Positions 16,485-25,015 are shown, counted from the stretch's first letter. The stretch is DNA of 64,000 nucleotides from Clostridiaceae bacterium (GCA_018432235.1 JAHDLO010000001.1:124001-188000), one strand, 5' to 3'. Translations and numbers: made by a program. The notes: a model not told the origin generated them from the letters alone.

Positions 16485-17498
16485 TTAATTGCCGGATAAT
16501 ATCTCTCTGAACTTCTGTATTTCTGAGGACCACATTTTACCATATTCGCCTGCACCGATGTAGCCCGGGATAATATCTGACATATCCTTTGCAGCAGCAT
16601 CCTGGTATTCCTTTGAATTATATACTGCTTCTATTACCTCTGAAAGGTATTCTACTATTTCCTGTGGGGTGCCCTTCTTCACAGCAAAGCCCCGCCATGA
16701 ACCCTGTGTAAAGTCGATACCTAATTCGACTGTACAGGATATGTCCTTTAATTCCTCTATCATAGTTAATCTTTCATCATGCAGTACAACCAATGGCTTG
16801 ATATCTCCAGCCCTTACCATAGTCAGGAAGGAAAGCACCTTATCCTGATAAATCTCAATCTCTCCCCCTAGCACTGCTGCCTTTGTTTCAGCAGCAGCAT
16901 TGTAGGGCACGTAGGTAAGCTCAATGCCTGCTGCCTCTGCAAAGCCATTTGCCATATAATCATCCAGTCCACCGGGAGAAGTCCCTCCTATCTTAACTTT
17001 TCCTGGATTTTCCTTTGCATAGGCAATTAAATCCTCTATTGTATCAAAGGGGCTATTTTTAGCTACGCCAAAAACCTGAATATCTTTTTGGAAGTTACCA
17101 ATGGGTAAAAAATCATCAGTGAGATTTGCATTAGGTCTGTCTAAAGCCTGAGCAATGGCATGGGAAGGTGTAATCTGCAAAATGGTGTATCCATCTGCGG
17201 GTGCCTGCGCAACAGCAACCATACCGTCTACACCGCCGCCACCTGCCCTATTGATAACGTTTACAGGCTTGCCCACAATACCTGACATAATTGGTGCCAT
17301 TTGACGTGTCATCATATCAGCAGAGCCACCTGCACCAAAAGGTACAACTATTTCTATTGCTCTTTTAGGATAATCCAGCGCTGCTTTTTCAGGTCCATTA
17401 GTACCCTGATTTGAATTTCCAACAGGTTCTTGAGCACACCCTACCAGTAAAGACACTAACATTACAAAGATCATAGCAATACTTGACATCTTTTTCAT
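16485..17498 (-). CDS. Tripartite tricarboxylate transporter substrate-binding lipoprotein (TctC/Bug family)
   Basis: A 337-aa lipoprotein with a signal ending LVSLLVGC and a Bug-family mature domain: YPKRAIEIVVPFGAGGSADMMTRQ, NRAGGGGVDGMVAVAQAPADGYTI, and the second-lobe segment VKIGGTSPGGLDDYM. These loops make the carboxylate-binding pincer in Bug proteins, which bind C4-C6 organic acids with water-mediated contacts. It is the first transporter gene of the operon, after the dehydratase alpha subunit gene. Confidence 0.94.
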   Translation of the reverse strand: MKKMSSIAMIFVMLVSLLVGCAQEPVGNSNQGTNGPEKAALDYPKRAIEIVVPFGAGGSADMMTRQMAPIMSGIVGKPVNVINRAGGGGVDGMVAVAQAPADGYTILQITPSHAIAQALDRPNANLTDDFLPIGNFQKDIQVFGVAKNSPFDTIEDLIAYAKENPGKVKIGGTSPGGLDDYMANGFAEAAGIELTYVPYNAAAETKAAVLGGEIEIYQDKVLSFLTMVRAGDIKPLVVLHDERLTMIEELKDISCTVELGIDFTQGSWRGFAVKKGTPQEIVEYLSEVIEAVYNSKEYQDAAAKDMSDIIPGYIGAGEYGKMWSSEIQKFREILSGN

Positions 17499-17560
17499 TG
17501 TTTTCCCTCCTATGTTTTACACTCACAATCTTTTAGGCCACACGCCATGCATGAGCTTAC

Positions 17561-18430
17561 CTATTTCAGTGTAACAGTAGCCTTTCTAGGTTCAACCGAG
17601 CAGCTTAGCCTCAAGCAGAGAACCCTTATACCACTTCCCCTTGCTTCGCCTATTTTGACAAAGGTACCAAGGGCAGTGCTCCTTCCTCCAAGCCCTAGAG
17701 GACCTACTCCGCTTTCATTAATTCTATTGGTTATATAGCTTTCAATTTCACTCTGCACATCAAAATTACCATGTCTAAGGGCTTCAATCATCATAGCGCT
17801 TGCTTCGTAATGTGTACGACCTATTCCAATTGCCGGTACACATGGGGTACAGCCAAGCTTGGCCACCATTTCCAAAGCCCATTCTACTGCGGTATCGATT
17901 AAGCTCATTTCCTCATGCTTATGGAATACATGGTAGGTTTTCGACCTAATTTCAGGACCGCCCCCCTGCATCAGCACTGTAATCTTTAATCCATCTCCGT
18001 CAATAATCCTTACATTGGTGGGCGCAGGCAGCAACATTCCCGGGTCCTCGTATAAGCCATGCTTTTGCGCCAACCTTTCAAGTCCTTCTCCCTTAACTGC
18101 CATAGGCCTGCCGGGTAGGTTTCTCAGCCCATCCCCTATGCCCAGCTGTACAGCCTCTAACACCTGATACATTGATCCTTCTATTGCTGCATCCTTGCCA
18201 ATTTCAATAAATGGATGAGGTATACCTGTATCATCACACAGAGGCGTAGTATCCTTCTCGCTTATAATTGAATTTTCTAATGTTTTTTCCAGCACCCATC
18301 TTGCTTTTTCATCGGTTTCATTGGTGATTGCCCTCAAATAGGCTCTCACTTTATCTTCACTAAAGGTACTGCTGGCCTTAACCAAGGCTTCACAGGCAGC
18401 CCCTCTTATATCTACGATTGAAATAAACAA
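17561..18430 (-). CDS. Fumarase / L(+)-tartrate dehydratase-like alpha subunit
   Basis: A 289-aa protein of the class I fumarase N-terminal family (TtdA/FumA-N). Conserved: PLCDDTGIPHPFIEIG, ITVLMQGGGPEIRSK (family Gly-Gly-Gly with conserved acid), and GCTPCVPAIGIGRTHYEA. Cys residues in the CDD, GC and PC segments are candidates for its [4Fe-4S] cluster. The start is a TTG at 18430 behind GGGGGCGATAGGAT; no in-frame ATG is close. With the beta subunit encoded directly upstream it should hydrate or dehydrate a hydroxy-dicarboxylate such as malate, tartrate, citramalate or a relative. The unusual order beta then alpha is noted. Confidence 0.9.
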   Translation of the reverse strand: MFISIVDIRGAACEALVKASSTFSEDKVRAYLRAITNETDEKARWVLEKTLENSIISEKDTTPLCDDTGIPHPFIEIGKDAAIEGSMYQVLEAVQLGIGDGLRNLPGRPMAVKGEGLERLAQKHGLYEDPGMLLPAPTNVRIIDGDGLKITVLMQGGGPEIRSKTYHVFHKHEEMSLIDTAVEWALEMVAKLGCTPCVPAIGIGRTHYEASAMMIEALRHGNFDVQSEIESYITNRINESGVGPLGLGGRSTALGTFVKIGEARGSGIRVLCLRLSCSVEPRKATVTLK

Positions 18431-18443
18431 ATCCTATCGCCCC

Positions 18444-18953
18444 CTAAAATATTGTCTTCCCATGTGCTATAGCAACGACTCCTGGATAGCGATCAACCTC
18501 AAGCCGCCAAAAAGCCTCCATGCCCTCATTCTCAAAGGCTGCCACCTCTCTCTTAATAGTCTTTTTTGTTAAATAAGCAGATATGGGAGGTGTCACGACA
18601 AATATTGAATTATGTTTCTTTAACACCTCTACTGTTTGAGAGGATAAGGCCCCTTTTCCAAGATGCACCTTGATGCCTGCCTCAGATAGTTCCGGCATAG
18701 TTCCCTCAATTTCCAGCTTGTTGCTGGAGGTAGGTCCTAATCCTGCAATGCTTACTGCTGAATGAAATATCACCCCACCCTTAAGATCGATATTATGCTC
18801 CACCAGCCGATCTTCCTTGATTAGCTCAACAATCTGGGGTAGTACCGCATCTCTGCCGACATAAATGATTCCGGAGATTTCGATTGTGTCGCCCACCTGA
18901 AGCTGATTTATATCCTCTTCACTTATTGGAGTTGTAAGCTGTATTACTGCCAT
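18444..18953 (-). CDS. Fumarase / L(+)-tartrate dehydratase-like beta subunit
   Basis: A 169-aa protein of the class I fumarase C-terminal family (TtdB/FumA-C). It opens with LTTPISEEDINQLQVGDTIEISG and has GRDAVLPQIVEL, GGVIFHSAVSIAGLGPTSSNKLE, and LGKGALSSQTVEVLKKH, all normal for the swivelling domain that closes over the iron-sulfur site. Length is normal. It lies 13 nt before the alpha-subunit gene. Confidence 0.91.
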   Translation of the reverse strand: MAVIQLTTPISEEDINQLQVGDTIEISGIIYVGRDAVLPQIVELIKEDRLVEHNIDLKGGVIFHSAVSIAGLGPTSSNKLEIEGTMPELSEAGIKVHLGKGALSSQTVEVLKKHNSIFVVTPPISAYLTKKTIKREVAAFENEGMEAFWRLEVDRYPGVVAIAHGKTIF

Positions 18954-19009
18954 TTTTACATCACCTCTATCGTCGTTTATAATGTAGCTTTTATATACCG
19001 GTCAGGTCC

Positions 19010-19720
19010 CTACAGGCCTAAATTTGATTTCATATCAGCAACCCAGTCGGGGGTTATTTCCGGCAGCTCCTTGCCTTCACTCAAGCATACTGCATATTCT
19101 GCAATGGTACTTCTTCTAGCCTTTTCATAGGCATCCTTCTTTTCAGCCTTCTCCAGCACAAGCTCGATCATATGCCTTGGCACCACAGTTACCCCATCAT
19201 AGTCGCCGAATACAAGATCACCGGGCTCTACCTTTACACCACCGCAGGTTATAACTGTATTCATTTCTCCAGGTCCTTTTTTATCCGGTCCCCTTTGCAT
19301 GAAGCCTCTTGCATAAATTGGGATATTTAGGCTTCTTAAGCCAATTTTATCTCTGACATAGCCATCTATGACAATGCCATTAAGCCCTATGACATCTGCA
19401 GCTGCCGCCATCAAATCCCCCATGTAGGCTCTTTCGCTAAAGCCCTTACCATCCACCACCAGAACATATCCGGGTTTTCCTTGATAAATTCCCACATGTA
19501 CAGGAAAATTGTCACCATCCTCCGTATCTACAGTGTAGGCTGTCCCTATCATAATCTTACTTTCATCGATGGGCAGGATATCGGCATCCATACATCCATC
19601 TCGAATAATACCCAATCCCTTCATGCCGTCACACAGCTGTGCGGGGCTGAGTTTTTTTGCCCTCTCAATCAACTCTGCAGGTATCAGCTCAGGCAGCTTA
19701 TTGTATTTTACTGTTCCCAT
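19010..19720 (-). CDS. RraA-like aldolase (4-hydroxy-4-methyl-2-oxoglutarate aldolase family)
   Basis: A 236-aa protein; the ATG at 19720 has a GAGGAG site 12 nt upstream. It overlaps the preceding dehydrogenase gene by 23 bp. It shows LSPAQLCDGMKGLGII, IGTAYTVDTEDGDNFPVH, VVDGKGFSERAYMGDLMAAAA, and GIVIDGYVRD, in which Arg and Asp are the metal- and substrate-binding pair of this class II aldolase family, then VEPGDLVFGDYDGVTVVP. RraA proper (an RNase E regulator) lacks these. Known relatives cleave 4-hydroxy-4-methyl-2-oxoglutarate to two pyruvates and 4-carboxy-4-hydroxy-2-oxoadipate to pyruvate plus oxaloacetate. A close paralogue lies at 63366. Confidence 0.88.
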   Translation of the reverse strand: MGTVKYNKLPELIPAELIERAKKLSPAQLCDGMKGLGIIRDGCMDADILPIDESKIMIGTAYTVDTEDGDNFPVHVGIYQGKPGYVLVVDGKGFSERAYMGDLMAAAADVIGLNGIVIDGYVRDKIGLRSLNIPIYARGFMQRGPDKKGPGEMNTVITCGGVKVEPGDLVFGDYDGVTVVPRHMIELVLEKAEKKDAYEKARRSTIAEYAVCLSEGKELPEITPDWVADMKSNLGL

Positions 19721-20612
19721 GCTTGTCTTCTCTCCTCTCATTTAAAACCGCTATTGCATCTTTATAGTTCATCTTTCCTTCTGGGCCAATCACATCAATT
19801 AAATTCATATCAGATAGCTGTTCCAGCTTTATTTTGGCTCCCATTGACATACTAGCATCGATACCCATGCTTTCAAGCGTAGCTACTACCTCTTCCATTT
19901 CCTTTGCCCTTCTACCCGCATGTACCATTGTTCTTGCCACCAGCATATTAGCCAGCTCATCCAGTGTTTTTCCGTAGAGGCTTTCATTTATAGAGGTGAC
20001 AAGAGCATCAAGGGCGCCAAACTTCAATGCCGGATACATAGACTCAATCATCAGCTGTGGCAGTCCCTTCATAAATACACTACGAAACATCTTTATTGCA
20101 GAGGACCCACCTAATGGCGCATTAAGATCAGAAAGCTTCATACCGTACTTGCTTAATTCCGAATAAAAGGTGTCTGCTCCCTCTCCGGATAAGAAAATTT
20201 CAACCCTATGACCATTTCCCGGTACAGTGCTCATAATAGCCGCGTCGCAGACCTGTACTCCTTCTACTCGCTGGATATTACCAATATCATGCTTCACTGT
20301 AGGCGATGTGGCATTCATATCTATGAAAACCTGCCCTGCAGATAGATTTGGAATGACTGACTTAGCAACCTGGTATGCAACCTTAGCACTGGTTAAGGAA
20401 GCAACCAATCTGGCATTAGAATAAGCGGCCTCCAGTGTTTCAACCAACGTAATGCCAGCTTCCTCAGCCCTTTTTCTGATTATGGCTCCGAATTTCTCAT
20501 GATCCTGATTAACGTCATAAGCCACGATTTTGTCCAAGCCTTCTGATTTTAAGCCATTAGCAATATGAAAGGCTGCCTCCCCAAAGCCAATGAACGCTAT
20601 TAAATTTTCCAT
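19698..20612 (-). CDS. NAD(P)-dependent beta-hydroxyacid-type dehydrogenase with DUF1932-like C-terminal domain
   Basis: A 304-aa protein. The ATG at 20612 (AGGAGTTGATCGT upstream) replaces a longer frame. The N-terminal Rossmann domain has IAFIGFGEAAFHIA and later VIDMNATSPTVKHDI, the segment that in 3-hydroxyisobutyrate dehydrogenase relatives binds substrate. The C-terminal helical domain resembles the 6-phosphogluconate-dehydrogenase-like DUF1932 type (GGSSAIKMFRSVFMKGLPQL, with the catalytic-Lys position in AIKMF). It is the first gene of the operon, before the RraA-like aldolase, so it probably makes or uses the 2-oxo or 2-hydroxy acid that the aldolase cleaves. The exact substrate is unknown. 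Confidence 0.83.
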   Translation of the reverse strand: MENLIAFIGFGEAAFHIANGLKSEGLDKIVAYDVNQDHEKFGAIIRKRAEEAGITLVETLEAAYSNARLVASLTSAKVAYQVAKSVIPNLSAGQVFIDMNATSPTVKHDIGNIQRVEGVQVCDAAIMSTVPGNGHRVEIFLSGEGADTFYSELSKYGMKLSDLNAPLGGSSAIKMFRSVFMKGLPQLMIESMYPALKFGALDALVTSINESLYGKTLDELANMLVARTMVHAGRRAKEMEEVVATLESMGIDASMSMGAKIKLEQLSDMNLIDVIGPEGKMNYKDAIAVLNERREDKHGNSKIQ

Positions 20613-20778
20613 ACGATCAACTCCTTCTTCCTCCATTGTCACATTTCATTGCATTTCAGATGATGGTTTTTCCGTTAGCTTCTCCCGAAGCTGAAGGATT
20701 GTGAAATATTAGTCATTTGCTTTTTATCTTTTTCCTCGCTGTGCCCTCCTTACGTTATTTTTACTTATCTTCATATAT

Positions 20779-20796
20779 AAGCAAGGGCTGTGCCAA
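20779..20796 (-). promoter_or_regulatory. Sigma54 (-24/-12) promoter of the acid-catabolism operon
   Basis: TTGGCACAGCCCTTGCTT on the minus strand is a near-perfect -24/-12 element, with GG and GC exactly 10 nt apart. Transcription would start near 20768, giving a leader of about 155 nt before the dehydrogenase gene. The sigma54 activator gene lies just upstream. Confidence 0.9.
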
Positions 20797-20826
20797 CTTT
20801 AGAAAACGTTGTCAATTTGAAAATAA

Positions 20827-20853
20827 AAGCTGAATTTTTAAACAATTCAGCTT
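20827..20853 (-). terminator. Terminator of the PrpR-type activator gene
   Basis: AAGCTGAATT (20827-20836) and AATTCAGCTT (20844-20853) form a perfect 10-bp stem with a 7-nt loop, followed on the minus strand by TTATTTTC. It lies between the activator gene and the sigma54 promoter, separating the two transcripts. Confidence 0.75.
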
Positions 20854-20910
20854 AATTTTATTCCACATATTTCCAATATTATATGTTTTTTCTATAAATT
20901 AACATATTAT

Positions 20911-21000
20911 GGTTTCAGCGTTTTGCAGCAAAACATTTCAAACGTCCTGCCCTTGCACTATTTTGAAACGACATGAAATGTAGTGAAATGAAATGTGATG
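20911..21000. promoter_or_regulatory. Candidate upstream activator sites for the PrpR-type protein
   Basis: About 115-220 bp upstream of the sigma54 promoter lie a palindrome GTTTTGCAGCAAAAC (20930-20944 region), TTTCAAACG (about 20937-20945), TTGAAACG (about 20963-20970) and three TGAAATG copies (20973-20996). The GAAACG core also occurs in the palindromes before the second acid operon (61235-61283). Exact site borders are uncertain. Confidence 0.5.
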
Positions 21001-21017
21001 GATTTAAGTTTAATGCA

Positions 21018-22997
21018 TTATTTGTTCAATTGAGCGTATTTTATTAGATCTAAGAAATCAGAATCTATCCCTTTACATTTTTTAATTTTTCTCCATAGGG
21101 TTGTCGTGCTGATGCCAAGCCTCTGTGCGGCTAACCTTCTCTCGCCCTTTGCCTCCATCAGTGCCCGTTTTATAAGCTCCTCTTCCGTTAAAGCCGCAGA
21201 TGCTGTTCTGTCCATATGAGATGAAGCCTCCTCTCTAGCTTTGGTCCTTCCTTCGATTAATGAGGACTCAGATTGATTAAGGAGGTCAGTGGCCTTCTCC
21301 ACCATGTCCGAGGTAATTATTTCATCGTCGCAGATTACAATTAGTCTTTCAATGATATTGCTTAGCTGTCGAATATTGCCGGGCCAACCTGCTGACCCCA
21401 GCATCTCAATTGCTTTATGGGTGATCCCCTTTACGGGCAGTTGACTGCTTTCTATAAAATATCGAATCAATGACGGTATATCCTCTCTTCGATCCCGAAG
21501 TGATGGCAGAGCCAGCTCCAGCACACAAATCCGATAGTAAAGGTCCTCCCTGAAAAGACCCAATTTAATCTGCTGCTTCAAATCCTTGTTGCTGGCAGCG
21601 ATAATCCTTACATCAATAGGTATTACCTTATCATCGCCAATTCTAATAATCTTTCTTTCCTGAATTACCCTAAGAAGCTTCAGCTGTACCTCCAGCGGTG
21701 CCTCGCTTATTTCATCCAAAAAAATGGTTCCCCTATGGGCCAGCTCAAAAATACCGGCCTTTCCCTGGTTTAATGCTCCCGTAAAGGCCCCTTTTACATA
21801 GCCGAACAGCTCACTCTCCAGAATGCTGGAGGGAAATGCTGCACAGTTTATTGCCACAAAGGGAGCTGCTTTTCTTTCGCTGTGGGAATGAATACTCTTA
21901 GCAAAGATTTCCTTTCCCGTCCCAGTTTCTCCAAGTATAAGAATCGTACTATCTACAGATGCATAACGTTTTGCCAGCTCCTTTGTTGTACGGATGACCT
22001 CACTCTCTCCAATAATGTCATTGAAGGTCTTATCTGCCACATGCCCCTTGTTAAGCATAGTATGACGTATTTTTTGTTCCACTGCCTGTATCTTTTTAGA
22101 TTGCTGTATTGTGGCGACAGCTCCAATAGTCTGGTTTTCCACTATTATTGGCTCTATATTTACAACCAATGATGACTTTCCGAAATTGATTATTTCATTA
22201 GATGTGGGTACACCATTTTTAACCGCATCTATAAAAATCTCCGCAGGTATTATTTCTTGAATAAACTTACCCTCTGCATAATTTCCAAGAATTCTTCTGG
22301 CATTATTATTTATATTGGTTATAACACCATGTTGATCAATACTGATCATCCCCTCTGAAGCACAATCAAATATGGAATTTATCATTTCATATTTATATTC
22401 CAGCTCTAGACGTCTTTCTTCCTTTTCCATTTCAATTTTGAAGAGATGCAGTGCATCATCTATGGCCTCTATTATGGCTTCATTGTCTGCCTCTGTCATA
22501 ATATACTTAATGCCTAATGAAAAAACCTTTTTTTCAAGGGACAGCCCACCTATTGCCACCTCAATTCCCGATTCCTTCATTTTATTAAGCTTTGTTTCGA
22601 TGACTTCAATAGGCTCCAGATGATGGATGGGGATAATTATTGCCCCTTCAAGTAAATCCATGCTTTTTCTAATCATCAGCTCAAATTTTTCAGATGTAGC
22701 CAAAAAAGCTATCTTATCGGAGTATTGCTTAGCATTTTTGTATGCACTATAGCAATCAAAAAAGGTATGCTTAATATCGATTACCGGTATATCAAAATTA
22801 TGTCTGAGTATAGAAGCAGTGATGCCACGACTTATTAATATTTTTACGCCCTTAATTAAAAGCTCCTCAACCTCGTAAACTGCATTCTCCCTCGAGGCCT
22901 GCCTAACAATGATATTGAGGTTTTGTCTCTCAATTTCTTGCCTTATCTTTGCTGTCAAAATAGTAGATGGAGAAATGACCGCTATTTTACTGTACAT
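21018..22997 (-). CDS. Sigma54-dependent activator with PrpR N-terminal sensor domain
   Basis: A 659-aa regulator. Residues 1-190 match the PrpR_N sensor fold (PSTILTAKIRQEIE, IKILISRGITASILR, IGGLSLEKKVFSLG). A PAS-like domain follows (about 205-310: GMISIDQHGVITNINNNARRIL). The AAA+ domain (about 335-570) has Walker A GETGTGKE, the sigma54-contacting GAFTGA loop, and the R-finger region. A Fis-type HTH ends the protein (RRLAAQRLGISTTTLWRKIKK). PrpR_N domains sense small acids such as methylcitrate. It lies directly upstream of a sigma54 promoter and the nine-gene acid operon, which it almost certainly controls. A paralogue lies at 61276. Confidence 0.93.
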   Translation of the reverse strand: MYSKIAVISPSTILTAKIRQEIERQNLNIIVRQASRENAVYEVEELLIKGVKILISRGITASILRHNFDIPVIDIKHTFFDCYSAYKNAKQYSDKIAFLATSEKFELMIRKSMDLLEGAIIIPIHHLEPIEVIETKLNKMKESGIEVAIGGLSLEKKVFSLGIKYIMTEADNEAIIEAIDDALHLFKIEMEKEERRLELEYKYEMINSIFDCASEGMISIDQHGVITNINNNARRILGNYAEGKFIQEIIPAEIFIDAVKNGVPTSNEIINFGKSSLVVNIEPIIVENQTIGAVATIQQSKKIQAVEQKIRHTMLNKGHVADKTFNDIIGESEVIRTTKELAKRYASVDSTILILGETGTGKEIFAKSIHSHSERKAAPFVAINCAAFPSSILESELFGYVKGAFTGALNQGKAGIFELAHRGTIFLDEISEAPLEVQLKLLRVIQERKIIRIGDDKVIPIDVRIIAASNKDLKQQIKLGLFREDLYYRICVLELALPSLRDRREDIPSLIRYFIESSQLPVKGITHKAIEMLGSAGWPGNIRQLSNIIERLIVICDDEIITSDMVEKATDLLNQSESSLIEGRTKAREEASSHMDRTASAALTEEELIKRALMEAKGERRLAAQRLGISTTTLWRKIKKCKGIDSDFLDLIKYAQLNK

Positions 22998-23152
22998 AAA
23001 TAAGCCCCCCTTAAAATATTCCTTAGAATTATTATACTATTTCGACAAATTCTTTTCAAAGCTGACAAAAAAGAATAAGTGGTGAAGTAAACTTTTACTG
23101 GTTAGCAGTTAACAGCATTGCTGGTAAACCTATAGTCTTCAAAAAAAACAGA

Positions 23153-23182
23153 AAGCTACTATCCTTAACGGATCAGTAACTT
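23153..23182 (-). terminator. Terminator after the acetyltransferase gene
   Basis: An imperfect hairpin (AGCTACTATCC against GGATCAGTAACTT) is followed on the minus strand by TTTCTG and then eight T residues (23141-23148 as A on plus). It ends the transcript of the GNAT gene. The surrounding 22998-23220 region shows nothing else I can support. Confidence 0.65.
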
Positions 23183-23220
23183 CCTAATTATTTTCCTGGA
23201 ATATATCAACCGGGTTATGC

Positions 23221-23769
23221 CTAATAGAGGCGATCAGATGAAGCTTGCATCCCCCACTCCTCTGCCAATAGACCATACTGGTATGTATCCTGCCATAGCG
23301 GGTTCTTGTGGACATCTGTGTGAAAATACACATTTTTGATTAAATGTCCTTCTCTCCTAAAGCCTAAGCGGTTCAAGAGCTGCCATGAAGGGGCATTTTC
23401 CGGATTGCAGCTGGCAGTTATTCTATAGGCCCCACATTGTGAAAAAACATAATCCAGCAGAGCCTTTACCGCTTCGGTGGCATAGCCCAAATGCTGATGC
23501 TTTTTATGAAAAACATAGCCCAATTCCCAGTTCTGCTGCTGCCCTTCCGCCAGATACACCTGTCCGATTACCAATCCTGTATCCTTTAGGCACACTGCCC
23601 AAAAGTTCTTGGATGCAGCATAGTCATCGACATACTGCCTGCATTCCTCTGCCTTCAGTGGTGGATAGGGCTCATACCTTACCACCTCTTCATCTGATAA
23701 ATAGTCATATACATCTTCCCAATCATTTACATCAAAGCGCCTGATCATAAGTCGGTCTGTTTTCAACAT
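23221..23769 (-). CDS. GNAT acetyltransferase (RimJ/RimL-like)
   Basis: A 182-aa acetyl-CoA-dependent N-acetyltransferase. It opens with LKTDRLMIRRFDVNDWEDVYDYLSDEEV, the usual start of the RimJ/RimL group, then LGYVFHKKHQHLGYATEAVKALLDYVF, the acetyl-CoA-binding motif A, and ITASCNPENAPSWQLLNRLGFRREG, motif B. Members acetylate ribosomal protein N-termini, amino acids or antibiotics; the substrate here is unknown. It follows the glycosylase gene on the same strand. Confidence 0.9.
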   Translation of the reverse strand: MLKTDRLMIRRFDVNDWEDVYDYLSDEEVVRYEPYPPLKAEECRQYVDDYAASKNFWAVCLKDTGLVIGQVYLAEGQQQNWELGYVFHKKHQHLGYATEAVKALLDYVFSQCGAYRITASCNPENAPSWQLLNRLGFRREGHLIKNVYFHTDVHKNPLWQDTYQYGLLAEEWGMQASSDRLY

Positions 23770-23839
23770 ATCAAAACTCCTTTACTTATCAATTCCCGTT
23801 GTACTTTTGGTTTACGATAGTTAACTCATTGCCTTACTT

Positions 23840-24406
23840 CTATTGCCCTCTGTTATATGTGTGATATGGACAGCTTATAATATGATCATCCACCATGCCA
23901 ATTGCCTGCATAAAGGAATATAGAATAACCGGACCTATAAATTTAAAGCCACGTTTTTTTAGGTCTTTACTTAGTCTTGCAGATAATTGAGTTTCTGCCG
24001 GCATAGGGGTATCCGGTTCCCATGCATTGATTACCGGTTTATCATCCACATACCGCCATAAAAAGCTGGCAAAGCTGCCAAACTCTTCACGGACCTTAAT
24101 AATCGCCTGAGCATTGCTCCTTACAGATTTAAGCTTGGACAAGCTCTTTACTACATTAAATTCCTGCCTGATCATTTCTATTTCTTCATCCTTGAGTCCT
24201 GCACAATATTCAATATCAAAATTGTGAAAGGCCCTTTTATAGTCCTCTCTTTTTGACAATACTATGCTCCATGATAATCCCGCTTGCGCTCCCTCTAAAG
24301 ACAGCATTTCAAAAATATATGTATCGTCGCGGCTTGGCACACACCACTCATTGTCATGATACTGCTGCATTATCGGATTTTCTCCCGGCCATGAACAAGC
24401 CTTCAT
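23840..24406 (-). CDS. tag: DNA-3-methyladenine glycosylase I
   Basis: A 188-aa base-excision repair enzyme that removes 3-methyladenine. The Tag zinc ligands are present at the expected positions: Cys4 (KACSWPG), His17 (YHDNEWC), His175 and Cys179 (VDDHIISC). FEMLSLEGAQAGLSWSIVL is the family helix-hairpin-helix region and includes the conserved Glu. Length matches the E. coli enzyme. Confidence 0.95.
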   Translation of the reverse strand: MKACSWPGENPIMQQYHDNEWCVPSRDDTYIFEMLSLEGAQAGLSWSIVLSKREDYKRAFHNFDIEYCAGLKDEEIEMIRQEFNVVKSLSKLKSVRSNAQAIIKVREEFGSFASFLWRYVDDKPVINAWEPDTPMPAETQLSARLSKDLKKRGFKFIGPVILYSFMQAIGMVDDHIISCPYHTYNRGQ

Positions 24407-24500
24407 AGAAACCCCTCCTTGTCATAAGTATACTGCTATTATAGCATCTTTCAAAGACAGGTGTATGTCATATTAAGGCATGAATGGATAAACATAGATT

Positions 24501-24665
24501 TTACTTTGTGGATTTGTCCGAACTATTTTCTGCAATATACCTATTGATGGCTTCATCAAGCTCACAGCTCAATTTAAGTACATCCTCTTTGTTTGCAGCT
24601 ATATTATTGATGAGCTTATTTAATTGCTTCCTCAGCTCCTCCATATGTCTTTCTATTTTTTTCAT
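24501..24665 (-). CDS. Spo0E-like sporulation phosphatase
   Basis: A 54-aa protein starting at the ATG at 24665 with GGAGG close upstream. It is a two-helix Spo0E-family aspartyl-phosphate phosphatase: HMEELRKQLNKLI, a short turn, then LKLSCELDEAINRYI. The family signature is S-x-E-L-D, here SCELD. Such proteins dephosphorylate Spo0A~P and delay sporulation. It is transcribed divergently from the XRE gene at 24764. Confidence 0.85.
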   Translation of the reverse strand: MKKIERHMEELRKQLNKLINNIAANKEDVLKLSCELDEAINRYIAENSSDKSTK

Positions 24666-24714
24666 TAAAATTCCTCCAGCACCCCAAAACTTGCTTACAG
24701 AGCAAATTATACCA

Positions 24715-24744
24715 TTGTACATACCTTATAATCAAGCTTATAAT
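24715..24744 (+). promoter_or_regulatory. Predicted promoter of the XRE regulator gene
   Basis: TTGTAC (24715-24720) and TATAAT (24739-24744) are 18 nt apart; transcription would start near 24751, about 13 nt before the ATG. Confidence 0.6.
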
Positions 24745-24763
24745 AAAAGACAGGAGAGCTTTT

Positions 24764-25015
24764 ATGACATTCACACATAATAGTAACGACAGAAATCTAA
24801 TCGGCCCTCGTGTTAAGCAAGCACGCCATAGGGTCAAGCCTAAGGTAACTCAAACTGACCTTTTGGCCCGTCTAGCAGTTCGAGGCATCGAATTGGAGAA
24901 AACAACCATATCTAAAATAGAAGCAAAAACAAGACCTGTAACAGACATTGAGCTGGTGGCAATTGCTGATGCTCTGGGTGTAAGTATTTTATGGCTTTTG
25001 GGTATTGAAGGATAA
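24764..25015 (+). CDS. Small XRE-family HTH regulator
   Basis: An 83-aa protein consisting almost entirely of a Cro/CI-type helix-turn-helix: RVKQARHRVKPKVTQTDLLARLAVRGIELEKTTISKIEAKTRPVTDIELVAIADALGVSILWLLG. The start at 24764 has AGGAG 8 nt upstream. It is a solitary plus-strand gene between spo0E-like and patatin-like genes. Its target is unknown; the shared intergenic region with the Spo0E-like gene makes control of that gene possible. Confidence 0.88.
   Translation: MTFTHNSNDRNLIGPRVKQARHRVKPKVTQTDLLARLAVRGIELEKTTISKIEAKTRPVTDIELVAIADALGVSILWLLGIEG

Noticed and set aside
19010..19720. RraA ribonuclease E inhibitor
   Set aside because: The aldolase Arg-Asp pair and extra conserved loops are present, and the gene lies in a carboxylate catabolic operon.
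24764..25015. HTH gene as part of a toxin-antitoxin pair with the divergent small gene at 24501
   Set aside because: The small gene carries a Spo0E-type SxELD motif and is better explained as a sporulation phosphatase.
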